Assembly (NCBI GenBank): GCA_947503785.1
Contig: CANNFB010000007.1
Span: 50,175-114,174, forward strand
DNA: 64,000 nt
Source of the DNA: an uncultured Campylobacterales bacterium
GTDB lineage: Bacteria > Campylobacterota > Campylobacteria > Campylobacterales > Arcobacteraceae
Direction: 5' to 3'
This document shows, piece after piece, positions 46,173-55,127 of this stretch. The position numbers and the translations under genes are program-made. Below the pieces are notes generated by a model. The model searched no databases. It saw only the letters and a list, made by a program, of their open reading frames with translations, and was not told where the DNA came from. Every line of letters begins with the position of its first letter. Position 1 is the stretch's first letter.

Positions 46173-46628
46173 TTAAACTCTACAGCTTCCAATTTTACTA
46201 ATAGCATTGATTTTTTCAACTCTACCTTCATGTCTTCCACCTGTAAATGAAGAATCATTCCATGAATCAATAATAGCTTCAACCATTCCAAATCCTGAAA
46301 CTCGCTCACCTAAACAGATAACATTTGCATCATTGTGTTCTCTTGCCATTTTAGCTGAGTATTCATTATGACAAAGTGCTGCTCTAATTCCATCGAATTT
46401 ATTAGCCGCCATACTCATTCCAATTCCAGAACCACAGATTAAAATACCTTTACTTCCTTCATCTTCTAAAACACTTTTACATACTTTAGATGCATAATCA
46501 GGATAATCAACTCTATCTTTTGTATTTGGTCCCAAATCTATTACTTCATGACCTCTTTTTTCAAATAGCTTTTTTACATAGGCTTTTATATCAATTCCTG
46601 CATGATCTGCACCAATATAATATTTCAT
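46173..46628 (-). CDS. rpiB: ribose-5-phosphate isomerase B
   Basis: A 151-residue sugar isomerase that interconverts ribose-5-phosphate and ribulose-5-phosphate in the pentose phosphate pathway. Features are IGADHAG with D8 and H9, the catalytic C65 in GILICGSGIGMS, and NDANVICLGERV near residues 98-109. It directly abuts lepB, with which it forms an operon with folD on the minus strand. Confidence 0.94.
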   Translation of the reverse strand: MKYYIGADHAGIDIKAYVKKLFEKRGHEVIDLGPNTKDRVDYPDYASKVCKSVLEDEGSKGILICGSGIGMSMAANKFDGIRAALCHNEYSAKMAREHNDANVICLGERVSGFGMVEAIIDSWNDSSFTGGRHEGRVEKINAISKIGSCRV

Positions 46629-47414
46629 TTAATATATTCCTTTTTCATGATCAAGTTCAATTTTTTTAGTATCCATCTTTTTTTCAATAGTATCAACTTG
46701 TTTTAACACTCTATCCCATCTAATTTCTTTATCTTTATCCCAAGAAAAATAGATAAGCCACGGAGTTCCAACTACATATTTATATGGAACTGTTCCCCAA
46801 AATCTTGAATCATTTGAATGATCTCTATTATCACCCATCATAAATATTTCATCATCTGGAATTAAAATAGGCATCATATTAAATAATTCTTGTGGATTTA
46901 ATCCATTATTAACTACAGTTGAATCATTATGAATTCCTGGATGCTCTTTTTTATATGGGTTTACTACCCATAATTTATCTCCAACTTTAATAATACTTTC
47001 TTTATCAAAGTTAGCTTTAACATATTCATTACCTTCTTTTGGATGAAGTAATAAGTTTTTATCTTTTAACGCAACAATATCACCACCAGTTGCAACGGCT
47101 CTTTTTACATAGTGAATTGCTTCATTTTTTGGATATCTAAAAACAACTATTTCACCACGTTTTGGTCTTGGTCCTTCGATTAAGTGCCCATTATCATTAA
47201 AATCTGGAAGCATTTTAACTTCTAACCAAGGAATTCTAGGAACTGGAATTCCGTAAGAGAATTTTTTAACAAAAAGCATATCCCCAATTAAAAGAGTATT
47301 TTTCATACTTCCGCTTGGAATTACAAAAGCTTGAGCTATAAATGACATAATAACAAGAACTATTACAATAGTACCAGTCCATGAAGAGGACCAGTTATAT
47401 AATTTTCTAAGCAT
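46629..47414 (-). CDS. lepB: signal peptidase I
   Basis: A 261-residue inner-membrane protease that removes signal peptides. One N-terminal helix is about residues 13-31, the catalytic serine is S36 in VIPSGSMKNTL, and the lysine is K104 in HYVKRAVATGGD. The box MMGDNRDHSNDSRFWG lies in the second half. It directly abuts folD upstream and rpiB downstream. Confidence 0.95.
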   Translation of the reverse strand: MLRKLYNWSSSWTGTIVIVLVIMSFIAQAFVIPSGSMKNTLLIGDMLFVKKFSYGIPVPRIPWLEVKMLPDFNDNGHLIEGPRPKRGEIVVFRYPKNEAIHYVKRAVATGGDIVALKDKNLLLHPKEGNEYVKANFDKESIIKVGDKLWVVNPYKKEHPGIHNDSTVVNNGLNPQELFNMMPILIPDDEIFMMGDNRDHSNDSRFWGTVPYKYVVGTPWLIYFSWDKDKEIRWDRVLKQVDTIEKKMDTKKIELDHEKGIY

Positions 47415-48275
47415 TTACTTACTTTCTCTAGTTTCTCTTAAATAAGCAGCTTTTACAGTATTTTTAAGAAGCATTGCAATAGTCATAGGTCCAACTCCAC
47501 CTGGAACTGGAGTGATAAATGAAGATTTTGTTTTACAGTCTTCAAAGTCTGCATCACCAGTTAGTTTTCCTGTATCAAGTCTATTGATACCTACATCAAT
47601 AACTATTGCACCTTCTTTAATCATATCAGCTTTTAATAAATGAGGAACACCAACTGCAATAATTACAATGTCAGCAGCTAATGTTTGTGCTTTTAAATCT
47701 TTAGTTCTTGAGTTACATACCGTAACAGTAGCTTTTGCATTGATTAAAAGTGAGGCCATTGGTTTTCCAACAATATCAGAACTTCCAATTACACAGGCAT
47801 TTTTCCCAACTACATCAATTCCATATTCTTCAAACATTCTCATTACCCCAAATGGAGTTGCGGGTAAAAAAGAATCCAGATTTGAAACCATTCTTCCAAC
47901 ATTATAAGGGTGGAAACCATCTACATCTTTTAAAGGATCTATTGCTTCTAATACTGTTGTTGTATCAATATGCTTTGGCAATGGTAATTGAACTAAAATA
48001 CCATCTAATGATGGGTTTTCATTCATTCTTTTGATTGTTTCAAGAAGTTCTTCTTGAGTAATAGTATCTGGCATTTCATGTACTACTGAATAAATGCCTG
48101 CATTTTTACAAGATTTTGCTTTACTTGATACGTATGTTGCACTTGCTGCATCACTTCCAACTAAAATAACAGCTAATCCTGGAGTTATACGCTTTTGTTT
48201 TATAAGTTCTTCAACTTCAACTTTTACTTCGTCTTTAATCTTATTAGATAATGCTTTTCCATCTAGTATTGTCAT
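47415..48275 (-). CDS. folD: bifunctional methylenetetrahydrofolate dehydrogenase/cyclohydrolase
   Basis: A 286-residue folate enzyme that oxidises and then hydrolyses methylene-THF to give formyl-THF. Catalytic Y48 and K52 lie in ATYVSSKAKSC, and the cofactor part includes GSSDIVGKPMASLL and the conserved end PVPGGVGPMTIAMLL. It is the first gene of folD-lepB-rpiB, with a gap of about 158 bp to the divergent rplY. Confidence 0.96.
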   Translation of the reverse strand: MTILDGKALSNKIKDEVKVEVEELIKQKRITPGLAVILVGSDAASATYVSSKAKSCKNAGIYSVVHEMPDTITQEELLETIKRMNENPSLDGILVQLPLPKHIDTTTVLEAIDPLKDVDGFHPYNVGRMVSNLDSFLPATPFGVMRMFEEYGIDVVGKNACVIGSSDIVGKPMASLLINAKATVTVCNSRTKDLKAQTLAADIVIIAVGVPHLLKADMIKEGAIVIDVGINRLDTGKLTGDADFEDCKTKSSFITPVPGGVGPMTIAMLLKNTVKAAYLRETRESK

Positions 48276-48433
48276 GGGATTTGAACCTTCTATTAATATG
48301 TTTTATAAGTAGAATATAATATCTAAATTACATTTACAAAAAGTTAAATTACAAATATCTTTTAGTATTAATATAAAATTTAGCAAAATTTAAATATAAT
48401 TGCGCCCTAAAATAAAAATACAAAAGGATCGTT

Positions 48434-48970
48434 ATGTTAGAGGGTATCGTTAGAGATAGTATGACAAAACAAGCAACTAAAACTTTAAGAAGAGATGGAT
48501 ATTTAATTGCAAATATTTATGGTAAAGGTTTAGAAAATATTTCTACTGCATTTAAAAACAATGAATTTATCAAGTTTTTAAGAAATAAAGAAACAATAGC
48601 ATTTGATGTTACTGTTGCAGGAACAGTTTACAAAGTAGTAGTACAAGAGTACCAAAAATGTCCGTTAACTTCAACTTTGTTACATGTTGATTTAATGGTT
48701 GCACAACCAGGAGTTATAGCATCTTATAAAATTCCAGTTGTTACTACAGGTTTAGCTATAGGTATTAAAAACAAAGGTCTTTTAATGGTTCACACTAAAA
48801 GAGTTCCAGTTAAATGTACAATTGAAAACTTACCAGAAAATATTACAATTGATGTAACTGACTTAGATGTTGGACACAATGTTTTAGTTAGAAACTTAAC
48901 TTTAGGTGATTCAGTTAAGTGTTTCTTAGATCCAAGAGTACCAGTTGTTGGTGTAATTAAAGCTAAGTAA
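48434..48970 (+). CDS. rplY: 50S ribosomal protein L25/CTC family
   Basis: A 178-residue L25 of the long (CTC) type. An N-terminal 5S rRNA-binding L25 domain covers about residues 1-92 ([20 protein letters not shown]), and a C-terminal TL5-like domain follows. It is the first gene of a plus-strand operon with pth and the LptF/G-type permease. A TATAAT-like element lies about 40 bp before the start, which has AAAAGGATCGTTATG. Confidence 0.93.
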   Translation: MLEGIVRDSMTKQATKTLRRDGYLIANIYGKGLENISTAFKNNEFIKFLRNKETIAFDVTVAGTVYKVVVQEYQKCPLTSTLLHVDLMVAQPGVIASYKIPVVTTGLAIGIKNKGLLMVHTKRVPVKCTIENLPENITIDVTDLDVGHNVLVRNLTLGDSVKCFLDPRVPVVGVIKAK

Positions 48971-48982
48971 TTTAACTTTATA

Positions 48983-49534
48983 ATGCATTTAATAATTGGT
49001 CTTGGAAATATTGGTGAAAAATATCAATTAACAAGACACAATGTAGGATTTATGGTTATCGATTCGATGACCAAAAATCTTACAGCTTCAAGTATAAACA
49101 AATCAAACTTTCAATCTACACTTTTAAAATCAGGTTATAATTTATTTTCAAAACCAACAACATATATGAATAATTCAGGTGAGGCAGTTGGCTCAATTAT
49201 GGATTATTATAAAATTACTCTTGACGATATTATTGTAATACATGATGATTTAGATCTACCATTTGGTACAGTTAAGTACAAAATAGGTGGAGGTCATGGT
49301 GGACATAATGGATTAAGATCTATTGATGCACATTGCGGAAAAGAGTATATTCGAGTTAGAATTGGAATTGGAAAACCTCAAAATAAAACTGATGTTGCAA
49401 ATTATGTATTAAGCAACTTTTCAAAAGAAGAATTGAATAAACTACAAGATATAATAACTCATACTATTAAAGCGATCGAAGCACTTAAAACTGAAGAGAT
49501 TGATCAGGTAAAATCCAAATTTACATTGAAGTAA
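48983..49534 (+). CDS. pth: peptidyl-tRNA hydrolase
   Basis: A 183-residue enzyme that frees tRNA from prematurely released peptides. Conserved residues are N9 in GLGN, the catalytic H19 in TRHNVGF, D88 in IHDDLDLPFG and GGGHGGHNGLRS. It lies 12 bp after rplY, an arrangement common in bacteria, and 1 bp before the next gene. Confidence 0.95.
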   Translation: MHLIIGLGNIGEKYQLTRHNVGFMVIDSMTKNLTASSINKSNFQSTLLKSGYNLFSKPTTYMNNSGEAVGSIMDYYKITLDDIIVIHDDLDLPFGTVKYKIGGGHGGHNGLRSIDAHCGKEYIRVRIGIGKPQNKTDVANYVLSNFSKEELNKLQDIITHTIKAIEALKTEEIDQVKSKFTLK

Positions 49535-49535
49535 A

Positions 49536-50603
49536 ATGAGCATATTAACACAATATATTTTAAAAAAATATTTACTAAATTTTGTCATCGTTCTAATTTC
49601 TTTAGAACTATTTTTTGTAGGAATCGATTTTTTACAAAACTTTAAAAAACTACCAGATTCTGCAAACTTACAACTTTTATATTTACTATACAATGGTTTT
49701 TTTACACTAACTTTAGCATTGCCTTTGTCTATTGTTTTTGGCTGGATAATTACACTTGTAATATTTATAAAAAATAATGAATTAGTAGCATTTAATGCTC
49801 TTGGAAGTCGAAGTAGAGATATATATTCACCAGTTGTTAAAATATCAATATTTTTGATTACTTTACTAATCTTATTACAACTTACTCCACTAGCATATTC
49901 TTATGAACAAAAAAGAAAAATTTTACATAATGAATATTTTACAAGTACAAAAGCAGATATTTTTTTAAAATATAATGATAATTATGTCTATTTCAAAAAA
50001 CTTTTGCCTTTAGAAAAAAAGGCAGAAGGTATACATATATACAAAGTAAAAGACAGAGATATTGTTCAATCTATTGTTGCAAAAAACGCATACTTCCAAA
50101 ATAATAAATGGTATGTAGTTGATGCAAAAATCATGGATAAACCTTCTAATATGAACTTGGAAACAACAAAGTTAGAAATAAGGTATGAAAAGTTTTTAAA
50201 TACATTAGAAGGATTTAAACCTAAAATTCTTGATAATGTATATGAATCAAAATCAAATTTTTCAGTTATAGATGCAATATCTGCATTAGTGCTACTATCT
50301 AATCAAGGTATAAATACAGACAAAATTAGAGGTGCCTTATATAACCAAGTAATTGTTTCTTTTTTTGTAATTCCTATTTTATTACTTGTTTTTGCTTATG
50401 CTTCATTAAATAGTAGGTTTTTTAACGTAGGAAAGTTTACATCTCTATCCATTTTTGGAACACTTATTGTTTGGGGTGTGTTTTTTATGCTTTTTAAGTT
50501 TACAAGTGGTGGTATAACAATACCAGAAATATCAATTTTATTGCCATTTATATTATGGATAGTTGGCTCTTTAATATTTTATAAAAAGAAAATAGATTCT
50601 TAA
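49536..50603 (+). CDS. LptF/LptG family lipopolysaccharide export permease
   Basis: A 355-residue YjgP/YjgQ-type permease of the Lpt system, which moves LPS from the inner membrane. There are three membrane helices at the N-terminal side (the first near residues 13-33, then LYLLYNGFFTLTLALPLSIVFGW and the segment near 95-115). A periplasmic jellyroll domain and three C-terminal helices follow. The N-terminus ILTQYILKKYLLNF is typical. I cannot decide between LptF and LptG from sequence alone. Confidence 0.85.
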   Translation: MSILTQYILKKYLLNFVIVLISLELFFVGIDFLQNFKKLPDSANLQLLYLLYNGFFTLTLALPLSIVFGWIITLVIFIKNNELVAFNALGSRSRDIYSPVVKISIFLITLLILLQLTPLAYSYEQKRKILHNEYFTSTKADIFLKYNDNYVYFKKLLPLEKKAEGIHIYKVKDRDIVQSIVAKNAYFQNNKWYVVDAKIMDKPSNMNLETTKLEIRYEKFLNTLEGFKPKILDNVYESKSNFSVIDAISALVLLSNQGINTDKIRGALYNQVIVSFFVIPILLLVFAYASLNSRFFNVGKFTSLSIFGTLIVWGVFFMLFKFTSGGITIPEISILLPFILWIVGSLIFYKKKIDS

Positions 50604-50615
50604 AAAGGTTAGTTT

Positions 50616-51062
50616 GTGAAATCTCATACTAAAGCATATGGCGTTGTTCCTTATTTAGTTAGTAAAAATGATATTAAAATATTATTATGCAAATCTGTTT
50701 TGAGTAAAGATAAATGGGGCTGTTTAAAAGGCATGAAAGAAAAAGATGAGAATCCTTATAAATGTGCGCAACGAGAACTATTTGAAGAAAGTAGTATAAA
50801 AGTTGAAATAGGGCTATTTGAAGATTACTTTGAACAAGTAAACCTAGAAAAAGATATTGGTGTTTGGTTGGTTAATGCTTCAAATATTGAAGGCTTAGAT
50901 GGAATGTTTTTTGAAGATAAATTAATGAGTAACTATTTATCTTGGGAAAATACAAAAGTTAAGTTTTTTTCTTTAGATAAATTACCAACTATAAGAAAAA
51001 AACAAATCAATCTAGTGAACGATCTTAAAGCTTTTTTAGAAAATAAAAAACTCTCTTCTTAA
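50616..51062 (+). CDS. NUDIX hydrolase
   Basis: A 148-residue NUDIX protein. The box starts at GMKEKDE, runs through CAQRELFEESS, and so has G-x5-E-x7-REUxEE, but the usual Gly near the end is Ser. It should cleave a nucleoside diphosphate compound; the substrate is unknown. The start is GTG with AAGG 7 nt before it. Its stop overlaps that of the convergent amidase gene. Confidence 0.85.
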   Translation: MKSHTKAYGVVPYLVSKNDIKILLCKSVLSKDKWGCLKGMKEKDENPYKCAQRELFEESSIKVEIGLFEDYFEQVNLEKDIGVWLVNASNIEGLDGMFFEDKLMSNYLSWENTKVKFFSLDKLPTIRKKQINLVNDLKAFLENKKLSS

Positions 51063-52807
51063 TCAAATCTTGCTTTCATTTGAAAGTATGTATCAATTCC
51101 GTTAGCCATACCTTCTGCAAGTAGTTTTTGATAGTCCCTTGTATATAAACGTCTACCTTCTTCTGGATGAGATATATATCCTACTTCTACTAAAATCGAA
51201 GCTTGTGGAGCATCTAAAAGCACCCAAAAAGGTCCTGGTCTTGAGCCTTTGTCTTTTACTTTATATTTTTTTCCTACAGATGCAAGCATTTCTCTTTGAA
51301 CGTCAATTGATAAAAGTCTTGAATGTGTAATTTTTGGAGCATTCAATGATGAAAGAAAAGCTTGAGTGCTAGAACTACTCATTTTTCTTATATCTGATTT
51401 ATTCTCTTTTGCGGCAACTCTTTTAGCTCTTTCTGTTTTTGCAGGACTTAAATAATACGTTTCAATACCACTTACTTTTGCAGCATTTTTTTTAGCCACA
51501 GAGTTCGCGTGAATTGAAATAAATACATCTGCATTTTTCTTTAAAGCTAGGTCTGTTCTTTTCCCAACTTTTATAAAAGTATCTTTATTTCTAGTAAGGT
51601 GAACTTTATGACCTCTTTGCTTTAGAATATTGTATAAATACTTTGCAACCTTAAGTGTTACAACTTTTTCATATCTTTTATTTGGTCCAACAGCACCTGG
51701 ATCGTGTGCACCATGTCCTGGATCTATTACAATAGTTTTACTTTGAAAATTTGGATAGGGTAAGGCTTTTGTTTTTTTACTACTTGATAATCCAGAGATT
51801 TTTATTGTTAATTTTCTTTTATTTAAAATATAATAAACTTTTAAATCTTTTTTATTAGAAATTCTAATTCTTGTTGTTTTACTATCTCTATTTGAAACAA
51901 TAATTTTATCTATTCCATCAATACTTAATTTTATAGGTTTTGTATATTTAAACTTTCCTTTTAAGTCAAAGATATCTTCATAATATCCATTGTTTTTATA
52001 TGCAATATATGATAAATTTTTTTTTGAAAATTTTTTATTAAACTCTATTTCTATTGAAGTGTTTTTTGTATTTATAGATCTTATTTCATTTTCAGTATCT
52101 ATATAATCATTAGATATTGTTGATATTGTTGTAATAGTTTTAGGCTTTACTTCTTTAACTATTTTTTCTGTTCTTATTTTAGAAAATGACTTTGATGTAT
52201 TTAAATTACGTATATTTATTATAAGCTGTTTATCTTTTATTGTATAAAAAGTCTTTAAATTCTTTTCATTTGCTAATACAATTCTTAATATTTTAGGCTT
52301 AAATTGGCCTATTGTGATTTTTTTAATATTATCAATTTTAAGCACAGTTGGTTGTGCATCTTTAAAATTACCATTTATATCAAATACATCTTTATGAATA
52401 TTTCCTTGATTTAATTCAAAAAATTTAATATGCTTTTTTGATATTTTATTATTAAAATTTACTATTATAGAATTTTTTTGAGTATAAACAGAATTAATAG
52501 AGTAGTTAGAATCACTAGAAATTTTTTTATTTGATGTTTCTTTTATTGATGTTTTTGTAGATTTATTTTCTCTTTTAAGTAGTATCTCTAGTTTCTTAAC
52601 ATCAGGAGTTGTGTTTTTATTTAATTTTTTTCCTAGAATAATAAGTTTTTTGAGTTCATTAATTTTTGATTGATTGTCTTTTCTTAAAACAGCTTTTAAG
52701 TAGCTCATTTTTGCCGAACGATATTCTTCTTTTAAATCCTCAGCACTTAGTGCTGAGATTGAAAAGATAAGGTAAAGAAATATAAGAATAAAAAATTTAT
52801 TAAAAAT
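51059..52807 (-). CDS. N-acetylmuramoyl-L-alanine amidase, probable ATT start
   Basis: A secreted cell-wall amidase. The catalytic amidase_3 domain fills about the last 220 residues, with zinc-site segments VIDPGHGAHDPG, FISIHANS and SILVEVGYISHP. The N-terminal half has two similar beta-rich repeats (HKDVFDINGNFKDAQPTVLKI and YEDIFDLKGKFKYTKPIKLSI), AMIN-like. The first ATG (52708) would remove the signal peptide. In frame upstream is MFNKFFILIFLYLIFSISAL, ending SAE. AAGGAG lies 7 nt before an ATT at 52807, giving 582 residues, and the site overlaps the end of the upstream gene. No ATG, GTG or TTG is available. Confidence 0.88.
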   Translation of the reverse strand: MFNKFFILIFLYLIFSISALSAEDLKEEYRSAKMSYLKAVLRKDNQSKINELKKLIILGKKLNKNTTPDVKKLEILLKRENKSTKTSIKETSNKKISSDSNYSINSVYTQKNSIIVNFNNKISKKHIKFFELNQGNIHKDVFDINGNFKDAQPTVLKIDNIKKITIGQFKPKILRIVLANEKNLKTFYTIKDKQLIINIRNLNTSKSFSKIRTEKIVKEVKPKTITTISTISNDYIDTENEIRSINTKNTSIEIEFNKKFSKKNLSYIAYKNNGYYEDIFDLKGKFKYTKPIKLSIDGIDKIIVSNRDSKTTRIRISNKKDLKVYYILNKRKLTIKISGLSSSKKTKALPYPNFQSKTIVIDPGHGAHDPGAVGPNKRYEKVVTLKVAKYLYNILKQRGHKVHLTRNKDTFIKVGKRTDLALKKNADVFISIHANSVAKKNAAKVSGIETYYLSPAKTERAKRVAAKENKSDIRKMSSSSTQAFLSSLNAPKITHSRLLSIDVQREMLASVGKKYKVKDKGSRPGPFWVLLDAPQASILVEVGYISHPEEGRRLYTRDYQKLLAEGMANGIDTYFQMKARFD

Positions 52808-52809
52808 TC

Positions 52810-53892
52810 TTATTCTCCTTGAGTTAATTTTTCGATTAGTTCTTTTACTGAAATAATTTTATTAATTCTATAACCATTAGCCCCTGTAAAGAATAGTCCA
52901 GTATCTTCATCACCATTATACGCAGCACCTAATCTATCCGCAATACAATATCCTACTGCTTTAGCCTCAACACCTCTGTTACAAGGAGCTACACAGTTAG
53001 AAATACATTGTACTTTTGGTGCTGTATTATTTTCCATAGAGAATTGTAAATTAGTTTTAACAGATCTAGCTGGTAATCCAACAGGAGATTTCCCTAATTT
53101 AATATCTTCTTCTTTCGCATTTAATAATACATTTTTTAAGTTTGGATGAGCATCACACTCGTAAGTAGCAATAAATCTTGTAGCCATTTGTACACCTGTA
53201 CAACCCATAGCAAGGAATTTATCTATATCTTTCTTATCCCAAACTCCACCAGCTGCAATAATAGGAATATCTTCTCCCCAATTTCTTGATTCTTCAATAA
53301 CTGGTCCAACTATATTTTCTAATTGGAATTCTTCTTTGAAACAATCTTCATATTTAAAACCTTGATGACCACCACTTAATGGACCTTCAACAATAATTGC
53401 ATCAGGAACTCTATTATATTTTTTCCATTTTTTACAAATTAGCTTTAATGCTCTTGCACTTGAAACAATTGGAACTAGTGCAACATCTGGATAATTTTGA
53501 GTAAATTCTGGCATATTTGTAGGAAGTCCAGCTCCTGTAATAATTATATTAATACCTGCTTCACAAGCATCTTTAACCATTCTTCCATAATCATTACATG
53601 CATGTAAAATATTACAAGCTAATGGTGCATCTCCACAAATTTTTCTTGCATTTGCAACTATCTCAAAAAATGATTCTCTAGAATAAAAGTTTAATGCATC
53701 TTTTGGCTTGTCTTTTCTCATTACAACGTTAACATCTTCGCTCTTATTTCTGTAATAGCCAGTACCAACTGAAGATATAACACCAAGAGCACCTTCTTTA
53801 GCAACATTACCAGCTAATTGATCCCAGCTTATTCCTACACCCATTCCACCTTGGATTATAGGGTGTTTTATTTCATATTTACCTATTTTCAA
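52810..53892 (-). CDS. NAD(P)H-dependent flavin oxidoreductase (nitronate monooxygenase/FabK-like)
   Basis: A 360-residue FMN enzyme of the 2-nitropropane dioxygenase family. Features are HPIIQGGMGVGISWDQLAG, GALGVISSVGTGY, EGPLSGGHQG, AAGGVWDKKDIDKFLAMGCTGVQMATRFI and a C-terminal segment with several cysteines (VQCISNCVAPCNRG). The family includes nitronate-detoxifying enzymes and FabK enoyl reductases; which one applies is not clear. It lies between tyrS and the amidase gene on one transcript. Confidence 0.82.
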   Translation of the reverse strand: MKIGKYEIKHPIIQGGMGVGISWDQLAGNVAKEGALGVISSVGTGYYRNKSEDVNVVMRKDKPKDALNFYSRESFFEIVANARKICGDAPLACNILHACNDYGRMVKDACEAGINIIITGAGLPTNMPEFTQNYPDVALVPIVSSARALKLICKKWKKYNRVPDAIIVEGPLSGGHQGFKYEDCFKEEFQLENIVGPVIEESRNWGEDIPIIAAGGVWDKKDIDKFLAMGCTGVQMATRFIATYECDAHPNLKNVLLNAKEEDIKLGKSPVGLPARSVKTNLQFSMENNTAPKVQCISNCVAPCNRGVEAKAVGYCIADRLGAAYNGDEDTGLFFTGANGYRINKIISVKELIEKLTQGE

Positions 53893-53902
53893 AATTAGCC
53901 CT

Positions 53903-55111
53903 TTATTTTATAATTATCTTAGCGAAATTCTTTTTACCTTTTTGTAAAATATACTCACCAATTTGTAAATTTAACTTCTCATCTACAACTTTTTCTTGAT
54001 TTATCTTTACTGCACCTGCTTTTACATCACGTCTAGCTTGAGATGTAGAGTTTACAAGTTTTGCATCAACTAATGCTTGGCAAAGCCAAATTTCACCTTC
54101 AAAAAGATATTCATCCATATCTGTAGGGATGTCTTTTTTTGCAAAAACTTTTTTAAATTCTGCTTTTGCTTCTTCACCTTTTCCATTACCATGATATCTA
54201 TCAACAATTTCCATTGCTAAAGAATCTTTTACATCTTTTGGATGAGAAGTTTTATTTTCTACTGCTATTTTTAGCTCTTCTATTTCTTTTAAAGATTTTG
54301 AAGATAAAAGCTCAAAATATTTCCACATTAATTCATCAGAAATTGAAAGTACTTTTCCAAACATATCAAAAGGTTCATCCGTAACACCAATATAGTTACC
54401 TAAGGATTTAGACATTTTTTGAATACCATCTAAACCTTCTAAAAGTGGAGTCATTATAACTGCTTGCTGCTTTCCAATATTATAAGCTTTTTGTATAGTT
54501 CTTCCCATAAGTAAGTTAAACTTTTGATCAGTTCCACCAGCTTCTATATCTGTTTTCATTGCAACTGAATCATATCCTTGAAGTAATGGATATATAAATT
54601 CACTTACTGCAATTGGAGTATTTGATTCATATCTTTTTGAAAAATCATCTCTTTCAATCATTCTAGCAACAGTTAAATTCGAAGCTAATGAAATTAATCC
54701 AGCAGTTCCTAATTCTTTTAACCACGTTGAATTAAACATTACTTCTGTTTTTGATTCGTCTAAAATTTTAAATACTTGTGTTTTGTATGTTTGTGCATTA
54801 TCTAATACATCTTGCTTACTTAAAACTTTTCTTGTTTCACTTTTTCCAGTAGGATCTCCAATAGTTGCAGTGAAATCTCCAATTAAAAATTGTATAATTC
54901 CTCCAAACTTTTGAAATAGTGCAAGTTTTTGAATTAAAACTGTATGTCCTAAATGTAAATCTGGTGCAGTTGGATCAAAACCTGCTTTAACATAAAAGTT
55001 TTCACCTGTTTCAAAATATCTTCTAATTAATTTTTCAATTGATTCTAAATCAATAATTTCAGATGTCCCTCTTTGAATTTCTTGTAATGCTTCTTTAACT
55101 TTTCTTTCCAT
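53903..55111 (-). CDS. tyrS: tyrosyl-tRNA synthetase
   Basis: A 402-residue class I synthetase that charges tRNA(Tyr). The HIGH-like HLGH lies in AGFDPTAPDLHLGHTVL, KMSKS is in IQKMSKSLGNYIG, and an S4 RNA-binding domain forms the C-terminus (SQARRDVKAGAVKINQEKV). I chose the ATG at 55111 (MERKVKEALQEIQRG), which matches other members. An upstream ATG at 55144 would add 11 Lys-rich residues and overlap the relA/spoT gene. The ribosome site for the chosen start is somewhat distant. Confidence 0.93.
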   Translation of the reverse strand: MERKVKEALQEIQRGTSEIIDLESIEKLIRRYFETGENFYVKAGFDPTAPDLHLGHTVLIQKLALFQKFGGIIQFLIGDFTATIGDPTGKSETRKVLSKQDVLDNAQTYKTQVFKILDESKTEVMFNSTWLKELGTAGLISLASNLTVARMIERDDFSKRYESNTPIAVSEFIYPLLQGYDSVAMKTDIEAGGTDQKFNLLMGRTIQKAYNIGKQQAVIMTPLLEGLDGIQKMSKSLGNYIGVTDEPFDMFGKVLSISDELMWKYFELLSSKSLKEIEELKIAVENKTSHPKDVKDSLAMEIVDRYHGNGKGEEAKAEFKKVFAKKDIPTDMDEYLFEGEIWLCQALVDAKLVNSTSQARRDVKAGAVKINQEKVVDEKLNLQIGEYILQKGKKNFAKIIIK

Positions 55112-55127
55112 TGACTTTTTAACCTTT

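Noticed and set aside
48277..48300. A tRNA T-loop-like sequence (GGTTCAAATCCC on the minus strand) before folD
   Set aside because: No matching T-stem, anticodon arm or acceptor stem can be built around it; it is the folD leader.
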